Source: CATQGW01 sp965262235
Lineage (GTDB): Bacteria; Chloroflexota; Dehalococcoidia; Bin125
Reading direction: 5' to 3'
Length of the DNA: 64,000 nucleotides
NCBI GenBank assembly: GCA_965262235.1
Contig: OZ253504.1
Span: 2,418,001 to 2,482,000, forward strand
The position numbers were made by a program, and so were the translations under genes. The notes below the pieces were generated by a model. That model did not search any database. It saw only the letters and a program-made list of their open reading frames with translations, and had not been told where the DNA came from. This document shows positions 27,369-36,208 of this stretch, piece after piece (position 1 is the stretch's first letter; the number at the start of each line of letters is the position of its first letter).

Positions 27369-27483
27369 GCGCGCTCTGGGCGCGCTGCTGGGGGCGACCG
27401 CCTGTCTACACTGCGGCGAACAGAGCGGTCAGCGCGTCTCACGGGCACGGTGGCCGGTGCGGACGCGATTGAGGAGCAAGGAC

Positions 27484-27966
27484 ATGAGCGACAACTTCGA
27501 GTACATCTCGCGCAACCGGCTCGAGTTTCAGGGCGGGATGCGGCACGCGACGCTGGGCGACGTGCCCGAGCAGGTTGTCTACGGGGTGCAGGGCGCGCTC
27601 AAGGAGTACTACGGGGTTCCGGCGGACGCGCCGCCGGTGGCCGCCACGCTTGACCACATCGTGGCCGCGGTCGGCGGTTGAATGTACGGCACTCTCGCGC
27701 GGGCGTTGTCCGTGCGCAAGGTCGAGTTCGACCGATCCGGTTTCACTGCTGACGTGCTGGGCACGATTCGTGGTGAGCGCAAAGAGACCATCCGGATCAC
27801 CGACATCCACGTCGTCTTCCACATTCCCGGCGTCGTCGAGGAGCAGCGCGCGGCTGCCGAGCGCGCCGTCGAGTTCCACGCGGCCGGCTGTCCGGCGCAC
27901 GAGAGCGTGAAGGCAGCGATCGAGATCACCTGGGAGGCCGACTGGGCCGACGCCATCGCGCCGTGA
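27484..27966 (+). CDS. OsmC-family protein with in-frame UGA at the catalytic Cys (probable selenoprotein)
   Basis: GAGGAG lies 7 nt before ATG 27484. The first 65 codons (to TLDHIVAAVGG) are followed by UGA at 27679-27681, then by 94 codons in the same frame (MYGTLARALSVRKV ...). The joined 160-residue protein is a complete OsmC/Ohr-type fold: UGA falls exactly at the first redox Cys (LxxxVAAxxGC in the family) and the second Cys is present at 136 in GCPAHES. A hairpin suited to a bacterial SECIS follows (27696-27716). OsmC-like selenoproteins are known in bacteria. Predicted thiol/selenol peroxidase against organic hydroperoxides. The alternative, a nonsense mutation, needs a coincidence of position. 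Confidence 0.8.
27696..27716 (+). promoter_or_regulatory. Candidate bacterial SECIS hairpin
   Basis: Seven-pair stem CGCGCGG / CCGTGCG (one G-U) closes a 7-nt loop GCGTTGT. The loop begins 21 nt after the UGA with G as its first base, within the distance and loop rules described for bSECIS elements that recruit SelB. Confidence 0.55.
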
Positions 27967-28346
27967 CCCTGGCCGCGCCCGAGGGGTTGCTCTATTCGGA
28001 CGACGACCTCTGGGTCGAAGCAGAGGGGGAGCTCCGCCGGGTCGGCGTGACGGACTTCGCTCAGGACCAGCTGGGGGACATTGTGTATCTCGAACTCCCG
28101 GAGGCGGGCGGCGCGGTCACGGCTGGTCGAGCGTTTGGCGTAATCGAGTCCGCCAAAGCGGTGATCGACCTCATTAGTCCCGTGACCGGAACCGTCCAGA
28201 GTCGTAACGACGCCGCCATCGCCGAGCCAACCCTGGTCAACATCCACCCGTACACCGACGCCTGGCTGCTGACCGTCCGGCCGACCGGCGCACTCGCAGC
28301 GGCCCTGATGTCGGCCGCCACGTATCAGTCACTGCGCGGCGACTGA
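27963..28346 (+). CDS. GcvH-like lipoyl-domain protein
   Basis: 127 residues. GTG start overlaps the OsmC stop (GTGA), so the two are coupled. Glycine-cleavage H-protein fold: VGVTDFAQDQLGDIVYLELP, then GVIESAKAVIDLISPVTG, where the Lys of ESxKA is the lipoylation site, then NIHPYTDAWLL. No P- or T-protein gene is nearby, so it may be a stand-alone lipoyl carrier used with the OsmC enzyme, for instance in thiol redox or sulfur metabolism (inference). Confidence 0.85.
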   Translation: MTLAAPEGLLYSDDDLWVEAEGELRRVGVTDFAQDQLGDIVYLELPEAGGAVTAGRAFGVIESAKAVIDLISPVTGTVQSRNDAAIAEPTLVNIHPYTDAWLLTVRPTGALAAALMSAATYQSLRGD

Positions 28347-28362
28347 GCTGGTTGCTTCGCGC

Positions 28363-28641
28363 TCAGTCGCCCGTCAGCGGCCTGCGTGACGCCCAGACGA
28401 CCGACTTGGCCAGGGGCGGGGACTGTGGCTGCGGCTCCACGTGCTCCCGGTCGGCCAACTCGCCTGTCGTCGCCGAGATGAACTCTTCCAGCTCCAGCGG
28501 TTTGCCGCCGATCGTGAAGCGTGCGGTCGGACCGATCGGGTATGACCGATCGTCCTCTTCCTCCTCCTCCTCGATCTCTTCGTCGTCCTGGTCTTCGGCT
28601 GGTACGTCGTCTGACACTTCGTCTGGCAGGTCGTCTGGCAT
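28363..28641 (-). CDS. Small acidic protein, uncharacterised
   Basis: 92 residues with an extreme acidic stretch (EDQDDEEIEEEEEEDD, about 16-31) then a more ordinary part (ARFTIGGKPLELEEFISATT). No Shine-Dalgarno is obvious before ATG 28641, which lies 14 nt from the divergent reductase start. It fills the gap between two convergent/divergent genes and avoids overlap, which mildly supports it. Function unknown. Confidence 0.4.
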   Translation of the reverse strand: MPDDLPDEVSDDVPAEDQDDEEIEEEEEEDDRSYPIGPTARFTIGGKPLELEEFISATTGELADREHVEPQPQSPPLAKSVVWASRRPLTGD

Positions 28642-28655
28642 GGCCGCAACTTAGC

Positions 28656-29387
28656 ATGAGTGCTGTGCTCGACTACACCACGCTCGACTTCCCCGCGCCG
28701 CCCGACGATCGGCCGTATGTCGCGATCAACATGGTGATGTCGGCCGACGGACACACGGTTGTTGAGGGCTCCGAGCGCGGGATCGGATCCGCCACTGACC
28801 AGCGGCTGATGCGCGAGCTCCGGGTCCACTTCGATGTCGTGCTCAATGGCGCAGCGACCTTTCGTGCCTCGGGCACCTCGGCCCGACTCAACAACCCCGC
28901 ACTCGAGCAGTGGCGAGTTGAACGAGGCATGACCGCCTCGCCGATCGCCGCCGTCCTGACGAGAAGCGGCAACCTGCCGCAGGAGCGCCGATTCTTCACC
29001 GACCGGGGCTTCGAGGCGATTATCTACCTCAGCTCAGCGGCGCCCCGCGGCACGCGGGAACGCCTTGCTGCGCTGGGCCGGCCGGTCGTTGAGGTCCCCG
29101 AGGGTGATGAGGTGCAGGCCGCGCTCCAGCACATGCACACCGAGCTGGGCGCGAGGCGGGTGCTGGCTGAAGGCGGGGCCGTGCTCAACGGGGCGCTGAT
29201 CCGACAGAACCTCGCCGACGAGTTCTTCCTCACGCTGAGCCCCAAGATCGTCGGTGGCCCCGAGCAGAGCCCCGCCGTGCGGTGGGAAGCGCCGTCGTCC
29301 CGTGACGCGATCCGGCGGATGGAGTTGGTCCACCACTGGGCCGAGCCTGAGACCGGCGAGCTCTTCCTCCGTTACCGCCTCGACTGA
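28656..29387 (+). CDS. RibD C-terminal / dihydrofolate reductase-like NADPH reductase
   Basis: 243 residues. RPYVAINMVMSADGHTVV is the family start, followed by SATDQRLMRELRVHFDVVLNG and a C-terminal ARRVLAEGGAVLNGALI (glycine-rich NADP contact) and LSPKIVGG. Lacks the deaminase half of RibD. Such stand-alone domains reduce the riboflavin intermediate or other small substrates with NADPH. No riboflavin genes are nearby, so the role is open. Confidence 0.85.
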   Translation: MSAVLDYTTLDFPAPPDDRPYVAINMVMSADGHTVVEGSERGIGSATDQRLMRELRVHFDVVLNGAATFRASGTSARLNNPALEQWRVERGMTASPIAAVLTRSGNLPQERRFFTDRGFEAIIYLSSAAPRGTRERLAALGRPVVEVPEGDEVQAALQHMHTELGARRVLAEGGAVLNGALIRQNLADEFFLTLSPKIVGGPEQSPAVRWEAPSSRDAIRRMELVHHWAEPETGELFLRYRLD

Positions 29388-29507
29388 AGGGGCGCCAGGA
29401 AAGCTCTGAATGACTCTCCCACCGCAAAGCGGGGGCGGATGCCGAAGGCGGAGGGGGGGCTGCGGTCCAGACTCACCGGCGTGGTGTATCGGGCCAAGCG
29501 GGGGCGC

Positions 29508-29562
29508 CCCCCTCTGTCACTCCGTGACATCTCCCCCCGCTCTGCTGAGGGAGAGGGGATCC
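29508..29562. repeat. Dispersed GC-rich double-hairpin repeat, copy F
   Basis: gtcac-tcc-gtgac hairpin followed by a partly lost second hairpin (tctccccccgctctgctgagggaga). Confidence 0.75.
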
Positions 29563-29807
29563 GACTCGTTCAGCGGATTCCTGGCAGGGTGCTGAAGAAG
29601 GCCTCCATGCACCATGCTTCCCCTAGATTGGTGCGAGGAGTCACAACTCGACCAGATAGGCGAGTGGATTCCCGCCTTCGGGGGAATGACGGAATTGGCG
29701 GGTTGCCCGACTTCTTCAGCAGCCAGCAGCTCCCGAGCCAGCGCGAACATACAAGGGGGGGCTGCGGTCCCTACTCACCGGCGTGGCTGTATCTGGCCAA
29801 GCGGGGG

Positions 29808-29862
29808 CGCCCCCCTCTGTCACTCCGTGACATCTCCCCCCGCAAAGCGGGGGGAGAGTGAT
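29808..29862. repeat. Dispersed GC-rich double-hairpin repeat, copy G
   Basis: gtcac-tcc-gtgac then tctccccccgc-aaa-gcggggggaga, an 11-bp perfect stem. Forms the right arm of the MITE-like element. Confidence 0.8.
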
Positions 29863-29873
29863 TCAGAGCTTTC

Positions 29874-30818
29874 CTAGCTGTCGCGGACCAGCTTGCTGAG
29901 GGAGTGGTACTCGATTCCTAGGGCGTTGCCGCGGATGGTGTTGCAGACTTCGCCGACGTAGACGTCGCCTTTGCTGTCTACGGCGATGCCGTGGGGCGCG
30001 ATGAACTTGCCGGCTTCGTCGCCCTCGTCCTGGTGGCCGAGGAGGGCCAGGCGCTCGCCGTCGCGCGAGTAGATGCTGACGCGGTGGCCGAGGCCGGGGG
30101 CGTCGGCCATGCCGCCGAATTCGGTGAGTTCGCCGATGTAGATGTTGCCGTCGGGCGCGAGCGTGAGGCCGTCGGGGCGGTGGATGTTGTTCCACATCGT
30201 GACGAACTGGCCGGACTCACTGAAGACCTGGACGCGGTGACATTCGCGGTCGGCGATGTAGAGCAGGCCGTCCTCGTCGATCGCGATGTTGTGCGGTCGG
30301 ATGAACTGACCGGCGTCGACACCGGGGGTCCCCCACGTCTGCTTGTGATTCCCGTCGGCGTCGAAGCGGTGGATGCAGGAGTTTCCATAACCGTCGGTGA
30401 CGAAGACATCGCCCGTGCGCGGCGAGACCGCTGCGTGGGTTGGGCGATTGAACGGCTTGCCGCCCCACGCCGGGGCCGGGTTGTAGGGGTCGCCGAGCGT
30501 TTGCAACAGCTCGCCGTCGGGCGACCAGCGGGTGATCGTGTGGGTCCCGTCGTCGGCGCCCCAGACGTCGCCCTCGGGGCCGATCCAGATGCCGTGCGAG
30601 CGCTCGGTAAAGGAGCCTTGTCCCCAGGATCCGCGCCAGGTTCCGTCCGCGTCGAAGACCATCACCGGATGCTCGACGTTGCGGGTCAGCAGGTACACGC
30701 GGTCGTCTGCGCCGATGGCGACGCCCGGCGTCTCCACCAGCGTCACCCCGTCGGGCAGCTGCTCCCACATGTCGAGTGCTGTGTATGTGAACGCGCCGTC
30801 GCTTAGCTGAGCTGTCAT
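29874..30818 (-). CDS. NHL-repeat / six-bladed beta-propeller protein
   Basis: 314 residues from ATG 30818 (GAGAGG upstream). Repeated blade motifs of the NHL/SMP-30 and peptidyl-amidating-lyase type: GVAIGADDRVYLLTR, HGIWIGPEGDVWGAD, HAAVSPRTGDVFVTDGYGN, HNIAIDEDGLLYIADRE, HGIAVDSKGDVYVGEV. No signal peptide, so probably cytosolic. Enzymes of this fold include lactonases and lyases, but active-site residues were not identified; may be purely binding. Confidence 0.8.
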   Translation of the reverse strand: MTAQLSDGAFTYTALDMWEQLPDGVTLVETPGVAIGADDRVYLLTRNVEHPVMVFDADGTWRGSWGQGSFTERSHGIWIGPEGDVWGADDGTHTITRWSPDGELLQTLGDPYNPAPAWGGKPFNRPTHAAVSPRTGDVFVTDGYGNSCIHRFDADGNHKQTWGTPGVDAGQFIRPHNIAIDEDGLLYIADRECHRVQVFSESGQFVTMWNNIHRPDGLTLAPDGNIYIGELTEFGGMADAPGLGHRVSIYSRDGERLALLGHQDEGDEAGKFIAPHGIAVDSKGDVYVGEVCNTIRGNALGIEYHSLSKLVRDS

Positions 30819-30924
30819 CGCACACCTCTCATTTTGCGCGGCGACTGAGATTCGCCACGCCCTCGGCGCATACCCTAACCAATCAGCGGGACATCTCGCG
30901 CAAGAATCGCTGTGAGGCGCCGAC

Positions 30925-32583
30925 ATGACCACGAACGAGCTGCATGAGCGACTGGCGGACCAGTTCGAGGGCGTGGCCCCGTTGGGCTCGGCGGTGCAGC
31001 CGAGCTCGCCGGAGTTCCGCGCCAACGCGGAGTGGATGCACGGCCTCGTCTCGGAGCTGCGCGAGCGCGAAGCGGTGGTCCGCGGCGGCGGCGGCGAGCG
31101 CTCGGTGGACCGGCATCACGGACGCGGGAAGCTGCTCGCGCGCGAGCGGATCGAACGACTCGTCGACCCCGCGTCGCCGTTCCTCGAGCTCAGCCCGCTG
31201 GCCGCGACCGGCATGTACGGCGACGAAGCGCCGGGCGCGGGGATTGTGACGGGCATCGGGCGGGTGGCCAACCGCGAGGTCGTGATCGTGGCCAACGACG
31301 CCACCGTCAAGGGCGGGTCCTACTACCCGATCTCGGTCAAGAAGCACTTGCGCGCGCAGGAGATCGCCGAGCAGAATCGGCTGCCGTGCGTGTACCTCGT
31401 CGATTCCGGCGGCGCGTTCCTGCCGATGCAGGCGGATGTCTTCCCCGACCGCGACCACTTCGGCCGGATCTTCTACAACCAGGCCCGCATGTCGGCCCAG
31501 GGCATCCCCCAGATCGCCGCGGTGATGGGATCCTGCACGGCCGGCGGCGCGTACGTCCCGGCGATGAGCGATGAGGCGATCATCGTCGACGGGACCGGCA
31601 CGATCTTCCTCGGCGGGCCACCGCTGGTCCGCGCGGCGACGGGTGAGGAGATCTCTGCCGAAGACCTCGGCGGTGGGATCGTTCACACGCAGATCTCGGG
31701 CGTGGCCGACCATCTCGCGACCGACGACGCGCATGCGCTGGAGCTGGTCAGGGCGGCCGTCGACTCGCTCGGCGCGACGCCGCCAGCGCCGCCCTGGACC
31801 CGCGCGCCGATCGAGCCACCGCTGCACGACCCGGAGGAGCTCTACGGGATCATCCCGCAGTCGACGCGCAGCAGCTACGACGTGCGTGAGGTGATCGCCC
31901 GGCTGGTCGATGGCTCGCGGCTGCACGAGTTCAAACCCTCGTGGGGCGCGACGCTGGTCTGCGGCTTCGCCCGCGTGCTTGGCTATCCCGTCGGGATCGT
32001 GGCGAACAACGGGATCCTCTTTTCCGAGAGCGCGCTCAAGGGCGCGCACTTCATCCAGCTCTGCGCGCGACGCAAGATTCCGCTGCTCTTTCTGCAGAAC
32101 ATCACCGGCTTCATGGTCGGGCGCCGCTACGAGCATGAGGGCATCGCGAAGCACGGGGCGAAGATGGTAACCGCGGTCGCCTGCGCGGCCGTGCCCAAGT
32201 TCAGCCTCGTGCTGGGCGGCTCGTTCGGCGCGGGCAACTATGCGATGTGCGGGCGCGCGTATAGCCCGCGCCTGCTGTGGGGCTGGCCGAACGCGCGCGT
32301 TTCGGTGATGGGCGGCGAACAGGCGGCCAACGTGCTGCTCACGATCCGGCTCGACAATCTCCGCGCCCGCGGCGGAGACATGTCGGCCGACGAGCAGCAG
32401 GACTTCATGGCGCCCACGCTCGAGAAGTACGAGGAAGAGGGCGCTGCCTGGTATTCCACGGCGCGCATCTGGGACGACGGCATCCTTGACCCGCTCGATA
32501 CTCGCACCGCGCTCGGCGTGGGCATCGCCGCGTCGCTGAACGCACCCATCCCCGATTCGCAATTCGGCGTTTTCCGGATGTAG
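30925..32583 (+). CDS. Acyl-CoA carboxylase carboxyltransferase (beta) subunit, MccB-like
   Basis: 552 residues. Two crotonase-type halves: the N-half has GRGKLLARERIERLVDP, GSYYPISVKKHLRAQEIAE and SCTAGGAYVPAMSDE; the C-half has FLQNITGFMVGRRYEHEGI and GGSFGAGNYAMCGRAY. These are diagnostic of methylcrotonyl-CoA carboxylase beta and close relatives such as geranyl-CoA carboxylase. It carboxylates the acyl-CoA using carboxybiotin from an alpha subunit, which is not in the window. Suggests leucine or isoprenoid breakdown. The acyltransferase gene follows after 4 nt. Confidence 0.92.
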   Translation: MTTNELHERLADQFEGVAPLGSAVQPSSPEFRANAEWMHGLVSELREREAVVRGGGGERSVDRHHGRGKLLARERIERLVDPASPFLELSPLAATGMYGDEAPGAGIVTGIGRVANREVVIVANDATVKGGSYYPISVKKHLRAQEIAEQNRLPCVYLVDSGGAFLPMQADVFPDRDHFGRIFYNQARMSAQGIPQIAAVMGSCTAGGAYVPAMSDEAIIVDGTGTIFLGGPPLVRAATGEEISAEDLGGGIVHTQISGVADHLATDDAHALELVRAAVDSLGATPPAPPWTRAPIEPPLHDPEELYGIIPQSTRSSYDVREVIARLVDGSRLHEFKPSWGATLVCGFARVLGYPVGIVANNGILFSESALKGAHFIQLCARRKIPLLFLQNITGFMVGRRYEHEGIAKHGAKMVTAVACAAVPKFSLVLGGSFGAGNYAMCGRAYSPRLLWGWPNARVSVMGGEQAANVLLTIRLDNLRARGGDMSADEQQDFMAPTLEKYEEEGAAWYSTARIWDDGILDPLDTRTALGVGIAASLNAPIPDSQFGVFRM

Positions 32584-32587
32584 CGGC

Positions 32588-35164
32588 ATGTCCGACGCGC
32601 GCGCCTCCGGGCGCATGCCCTACCTGCCTGCGCTCGACGGCATCCGCGCGCTCGCGGTGGCCGCCGTGGTGCTGTACCACGCCGGGGTGTTCTGGCTGCC
32701 GGCCGGGTTCCTCGGCGTCGATGTGTTCTTCGTCGTCAGCGGGTTCCTGATCACGGCGCTGCTGGTGGCGGAGTTCGATCGGGAGCAGCGCGTCGACCTG
32801 CGCGCGTTCTGGATCCGCCGCGCGCGCCGCCTGCTGCCGGCGCTCGCGCTGGTCCTCGCCGTCACCACCCTCTATGCGGTCGTCGTCCTCGGCGATCAGC
32901 TCGTCACGCATCTCCGCGAGGTGCTGGCCGCGACGGTCTACGTGACCAACTGGGACCTGATCATCCGCGACATCTCCTATTTCGAGTCGTTCGACCGTCC
33001 GTCGCAGCTGCGGCATCTGTGGTCGCTGGCGGTCGAGGAGCAGTTCTACCTGCTCTGGCCGATCGTCTTTGCGCTGCTGACGCGCTTCGTCTCGAAGCGG
33101 GCCGTGTTCGTCATCGTGGTGCTGCTCGGCGCCGCGTCGCTTGCATGGATGGTTGCGCTGTACCAGCCGGGCGAAGACCCGTCGCGCGTCTACTTCGGGA
33201 GCGATCCTCGCGCGTTCACGATCCTGCTGGGCGTCGCACTGGGCCTCGTCTGGCGCCCGTGGCGCTGGTCGTGGCCGGAGCAGAAGGCCTGGCTCGGCGA
33301 GGCACTGGACGTCATCGGCCTCGCCGGCCTCGGCGCGATGGCGGGGATCATGCTGTACGCGCACTGGTGGGACGCGTGGCTCTATCCGTGGGGACTGCTC
33401 GGCGTCTCGCTCGGGGCGGCGGCGCTGATCGCTGCGGTGGTCCGCCATGCCTCCGCGATCGCGCCGTTGCTCGGGCTCTCGCCGCTGCGCTGGCTGGGAC
33501 TGCGTTCCTACGGCGTGTACCTCTGGCACTGGCCGGTACTGATCGCGCTCACCTGGGAGTTCGACTTCGTTGGCTGGCAGCTCCTGGTGCTCGGTGTTGC
33601 GATCACGGCCGGGCTGTCCGAAGCGAGCTACCGCTGGCTCGAGACGCCGGTGCGGCGCGGCGTCTTCTGGGCGCAGCTGGGCCTGCGATCACCGCAGCTG
33701 CCGCCCCGCGCCTGGGCGTCGGTCGCGGCTGCGGCTCTGGTTGCCGCTGCTGTGGGTCTCGTGCTGATCGACTCGGGGCAGACGTCCTCGGCGCTGCAGG
33801 GCACTGCGACGGCGGCGGTCGATTCCGAGCTCGAAGAACCCCCGCTGAACAGATCCACGGGCGCCGTGGCGCAGCAGGCCAGCGCGGGCGAGGTGCGGTT
33901 CGAGACGGAGCCTACAGAGGCGGGGGAGGCGGAGGCGCCGGCGAGCTTCGGCGCTGCTTCAGACACCGCTCGCTCCCCTGCTTCGTTCTCCCAACCTGCC
34001 GTTCGCTCTTCGTCGGCAAGCGCATCCGGATCCGCGTCCGCGTCCGCCTCGGTCTCTGACACCGCGTCCGACCGCGCGGATGATGCTGCTTCCTCCGAGG
34101 CTGCTTCCGCGCCAGACATCGAGTCGCCGACGTCAGCCGAAGCTGGCTCGACCGACGATCCCGACGATCCCGACGAGCCCTCCGAAGGCGCGGTTGAGAC
34201 CGTTCCGAGCAGCGATGGCGATTCGAGCTTCGGAGCCCTTGATCCGACTGTGTCCGGCGCACCGAACGCGATCTCGTACGTGGTGCGCCCCGGCGACACG
34301 CCGATCGGCATTGCCAGACGGTTCGGGACGACACTCGATGAGCTGGTTGAACGCAATGGCGACGGGATTCTGACCAGCCTCTACGCCAAGGATGTGCTGG
34401 AGATCCCCTGCCCGAACGCGGAACCGTGCGCGATTGTGGAGATCACCTCGGCCGACCCTGGCTGCGTGCGCTGGGAGAACGCGCAGGACTCGGGGCGCAG
34501 CTGCAGCTTCGAGCGGGTGCTGATGGACTTGCCGGCCACCTTCACGGTTGAGCGCGGCCCGTTCGACGCGCCCGCCAGCTGGGAATGGGGCGGCGCCGTC
34601 GCCAACGGTGACACGGTCGAGCTGACCGTGGCCAACGCCGCGGGGCGATTCGATCAGCTTGTCGTGCGCTACGGCGCGCGGCCGCTGGCGATCGGCGACT
34701 CGGTGATGTATTACGCCACGCGGGCGCTGCGAACAGCCGGCGTTGAGGTCGATGCGGAAGGGGCACGCAGCGCGAACGAGAGCATCCGCTTGCTCGCTCG
34801 TGGGCTCAGAACCAAGCAGCGCGACGTCGTGATCTTTCAGGGCATCGGCTACGAATTCCTGACCACGGAGGATTTCACGCGGCTGATCGACGCCGCGGCT
34901 GATGTCGAGCACCTGATCGTGCTGACGCGCCAGTTCCCGCCGCGAAATCCCTGGATTCGGCTTGAGCACGAGGGCAACGAGATGCTGCGTCGCGAGGCGC
35001 CGAAGCACGCCAACGTCACGCTGATCGACTGGAACGCGATCACAGATGGCCGCGAAGACGAGCTCACCACGGACGGCACGCACCTGAGCGAGCTTGGGCT
35101 GGAGCTCTACGTCGAGGCGATCGTCCAGGCGATCAGAGCGGGCCCCGGCGGCGCGCGGAGGTAG
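32588..35164 (+). CDS. Membrane acyltransferase-3 (OafA-like) fused to LysM and SGNH domains
   Basis: 858 residues. The N-terminal 400 residues form an acyltransferase-3 membrane domain (LPALDGIRALAVAAVVLYHA, FFVVSGFLIT, RRARRLLPALAL, LWSLAVEEQFYLLWP), about ten helices. A Ser/Ala/Glu-rich linker (about 405-550) leads to a LysM motif (YVVRPGDTPIGIARRFG ... LYAKDVLEIPC). The C-terminus has SGNH-like blocks: GDSVMYYA and DGTHLSELG. Enzymes of this type O-acetylate glycans outside the membrane. The inserted LysM could hold the enzyme on peptidoglycan (inference). It may be cotranscribed with the carboxylase gene. Confidence 0.85.
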   Translation: MSDARASGRMPYLPALDGIRALAVAAVVLYHAGVFWLPAGFLGVDVFFVVSGFLITALLVAEFDREQRVDLRAFWIRRARRLLPALALVLAVTTLYAVVVLGDQLVTHLREVLAATVYVTNWDLIIRDISYFESFDRPSQLRHLWSLAVEEQFYLLWPIVFALLTRFVSKRAVFVIVVLLGAASLAWMVALYQPGEDPSRVYFGSDPRAFTILLGVALGLVWRPWRWSWPEQKAWLGEALDVIGLAGLGAMAGIMLYAHWWDAWLYPWGLLGVSLGAAALIAAVVRHASAIAPLLGLSPLRWLGLRSYGVYLWHWPVLIALTWEFDFVGWQLLVLGVAITAGLSEASYRWLETPVRRGVFWAQLGLRSPQLPPRAWASVAAAALVAAAVGLVLIDSGQTSSALQGTATAAVDSELEEPPLNRSTGAVAQQASAGEVRFETEPTEAGEAEAPASFGAASDTARSPASFSQPAVRSSSASASGSASASASVSDTASDRADDAASSEAASAPDIESPTSAEAGSTDDPDDPDEPSEGAVETVPSSDGDSSFGALDPTVSGAPNAISYVVRPGDTPIGIARRFGTTLDELVERNGDGILTSLYAKDVLEIPCPNAEPCAIVEITSADPGCVRWENAQDSGRSCSFERVLMDLPATFTVERGPFDAPASWEWGGAVANGDTVELTVANAAGRFDQLVVRYGARPLAIGDSVMYYATRALRTAGVEVDAEGARSANESIRLLARGLRTKQRDVVIFQGIGYEFLTTEDFTRLIDAAADVEHLIVLTRQFPPRNPWIRLEHEGNEMLRREAPKHANVTLIDWNAITDGREDELTTDGTHLSELGLELYVEAIVQAIRAGPGGARR

Positions 35165-35190
35165 GCCGCGGTGGGCCCAGGTTCGCGGGC

Positions 35191-35595
35191 CTAGGCGCCG
35201 AAGCCGGTCACGCTGACCACATCGCGACGCTTGAAGCGCCACTCGCCCTCGTGCTGCACGATCACGTCCTCGTAGCCGAGCAGCATCGTGGTGACGCTGC
35301 CGTCGGTTGAGGGGATCTTGAAGTCGAGGAAGCACTTGTGATGCACTTCCTCGCCGACCACGTCGAAGAGGTGGTTGTCGGTGAAGTGCATCCCGCCGGG
35401 GAACTGTACGGCGAACCCGTCCCCGAACGCGATCAGCGCGTCGCGACCCTCGGAGTGACCGGCGGGCCCGCTGAAGATACCGTCGGGCGTGAACGTGCCG
35501 GCCCAGGCCGGGCCGTCGCCCTGGTCGACGGCGTAGTTGTAGACCGAGCACAGATCGATGATCGTGAATCGGTCTTCGAGCGAGATAGCTGACAT
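35191..35595 (-). CDS. SnoaL/NTF2-like protein, duplicate 1
   Basis: 134 residues, about 85% identical to the neighbour at 35788. LEDRFTIIDLCSVYNYAVDQ, then WAGTFTPDGIFSGPAG and HFTDNHLFDVVGEEVHHKCF, is the cone-like SnoaL fold. Such proteins act as isomerases, hydratases or dehydratases on small molecules; specific activity unknown. GAGGAG sits 8 nt before ATG in both copies. Confidence 0.85.
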   Translation of the reverse strand: MSAISLEDRFTIIDLCSVYNYAVDQGDGPAWAGTFTPDGIFSGPAGHSEGRDALIAFGDGFAVQFPGGMHFTDNHLFDVVGEEVHHKCFLDFKIPSTDGSVTTMLLGYEDVIVQHEGEWRFKRRDVVSVTGFGA

Positions 35596-35611
35596 ACGCG
35601 TTGCTCCTCAA

Positions 35612-35749
35612 TCAGTCGATCACGGCGATCGCTTCGACCTCGATGTTCAAGGCCGACCTCGCGAGCGCCTGCACACCGATCAGCGTACTCACAGGCGGGC
35701 CGACGCCGGCGAAGACCGCATTGCGGGCGGCGTCCAGGCCGGCGCGGAG
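35612..35749 (-). pseudogene. RidA-family 3'-end remnant
   Basis: Encodes LDAARNAVFAGVGPPVSTLI through IEVEAIAVID, matching the last 42 residues of the intact RidA-like gene at 36209. The 5' two thirds are absent. It is a by-product of the tandem duplication of the RidA-SnoaL unit. Confidence 0.85.
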
Positions 35750-35787
35750 GTAGGCGGAGGTAGGTGGGGACGTGTGGCTATCGGTGG

Positions 35788-36192
35788 CTAGGCGCCGACG
35801 CCGGTCACGCTGATCACGTCGCGAACCTTGAAGCGCCACTCGCCCTCGTGCTGCACGAGCACGTCCTCGTAGCCGAGCAGCATCGTGGTGACGCTGCCGT
35901 CGGTTGAGGGGATCTTGTAGTCGAGGAAGCACTTGTGATGCACCTCGTCGCCGACCACGTCGAAGAGGTGGTTGTCGGTGAAGTGCAGCGCACCGGGGAA
36001 CTGTTCGTCGAGCCCGAGCGCGAACGCGATCAGCTCGTCGCGACCCACAGCGTTACCGACGGGACCGTTGAAGATGCCGTCGGGCGTAAAGGTGTCGGCC
36101 CAGGCAGGGCCGTCGCCCTGGTCAGCGGCGTAGTTGTAGACCGAGCACAGATCGATGATCGCGAATCGGTCTTCGAGCGAGATACCTGACAT
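35788..36192 (-). CDS. SnoaL/NTF2-like protein, duplicate 2
   Basis: 134 residues, sister of 35191-35595, same Shine-Dalgarno. Follows the RidA-like gene by 16 nt and is probably in operon with it. Differences cluster in LIAFALGLDEQFPGALHFTD versus GDGFAVQFPGGMHFTD, that is around the pocket, so the copies may have diverged in substrate. Confidence 0.85.
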   Translation of the reverse strand: MSGISLEDRFAIIDLCSVYNYAADQGDGPAWADTFTPDGIFNGPVGNAVGRDELIAFALGLDEQFPGALHFTDNHLFDVVGDEVHHKCFLDYKIPSTDGSVTTMLLGYEDVLVQHEGEWRFKVRDVISVTGVGA

Positions 36193-36208
36193 ACGCGTTG
36201 CTCCTCAA

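Larger units (their letters stand above)
29398..29875. mobile_element. MITE-like 478-bp element with 23-bp terminal inverted repeats
   Basis: The left end gaaagctctgaatgactctc and right end gagagtgattcagagctttc are inverted copies with one mismatch. Between them are two copies of the GC-rich double-hairpin repeat, each preceded by ggggggctgcggtcc...actcaccggcgtgg, and a palindrome at 29665-29692. No transposase is encoded. The right end abuts the stop codon of the propeller gene (29874-29876). Confidence 0.6.

Noticed and set aside
27682..27966. Separate short gene starting at the ATG after the UGA
   Set aside because: No Shine-Dalgarno lies before it, it continues the same frame, and it lacks the N-terminal half of the OsmC fold.
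30883..32616. 577-codon minus-strand frame
   Set aside because: Antisense to the carboxylase beta subunit, which has an unmistakable match.
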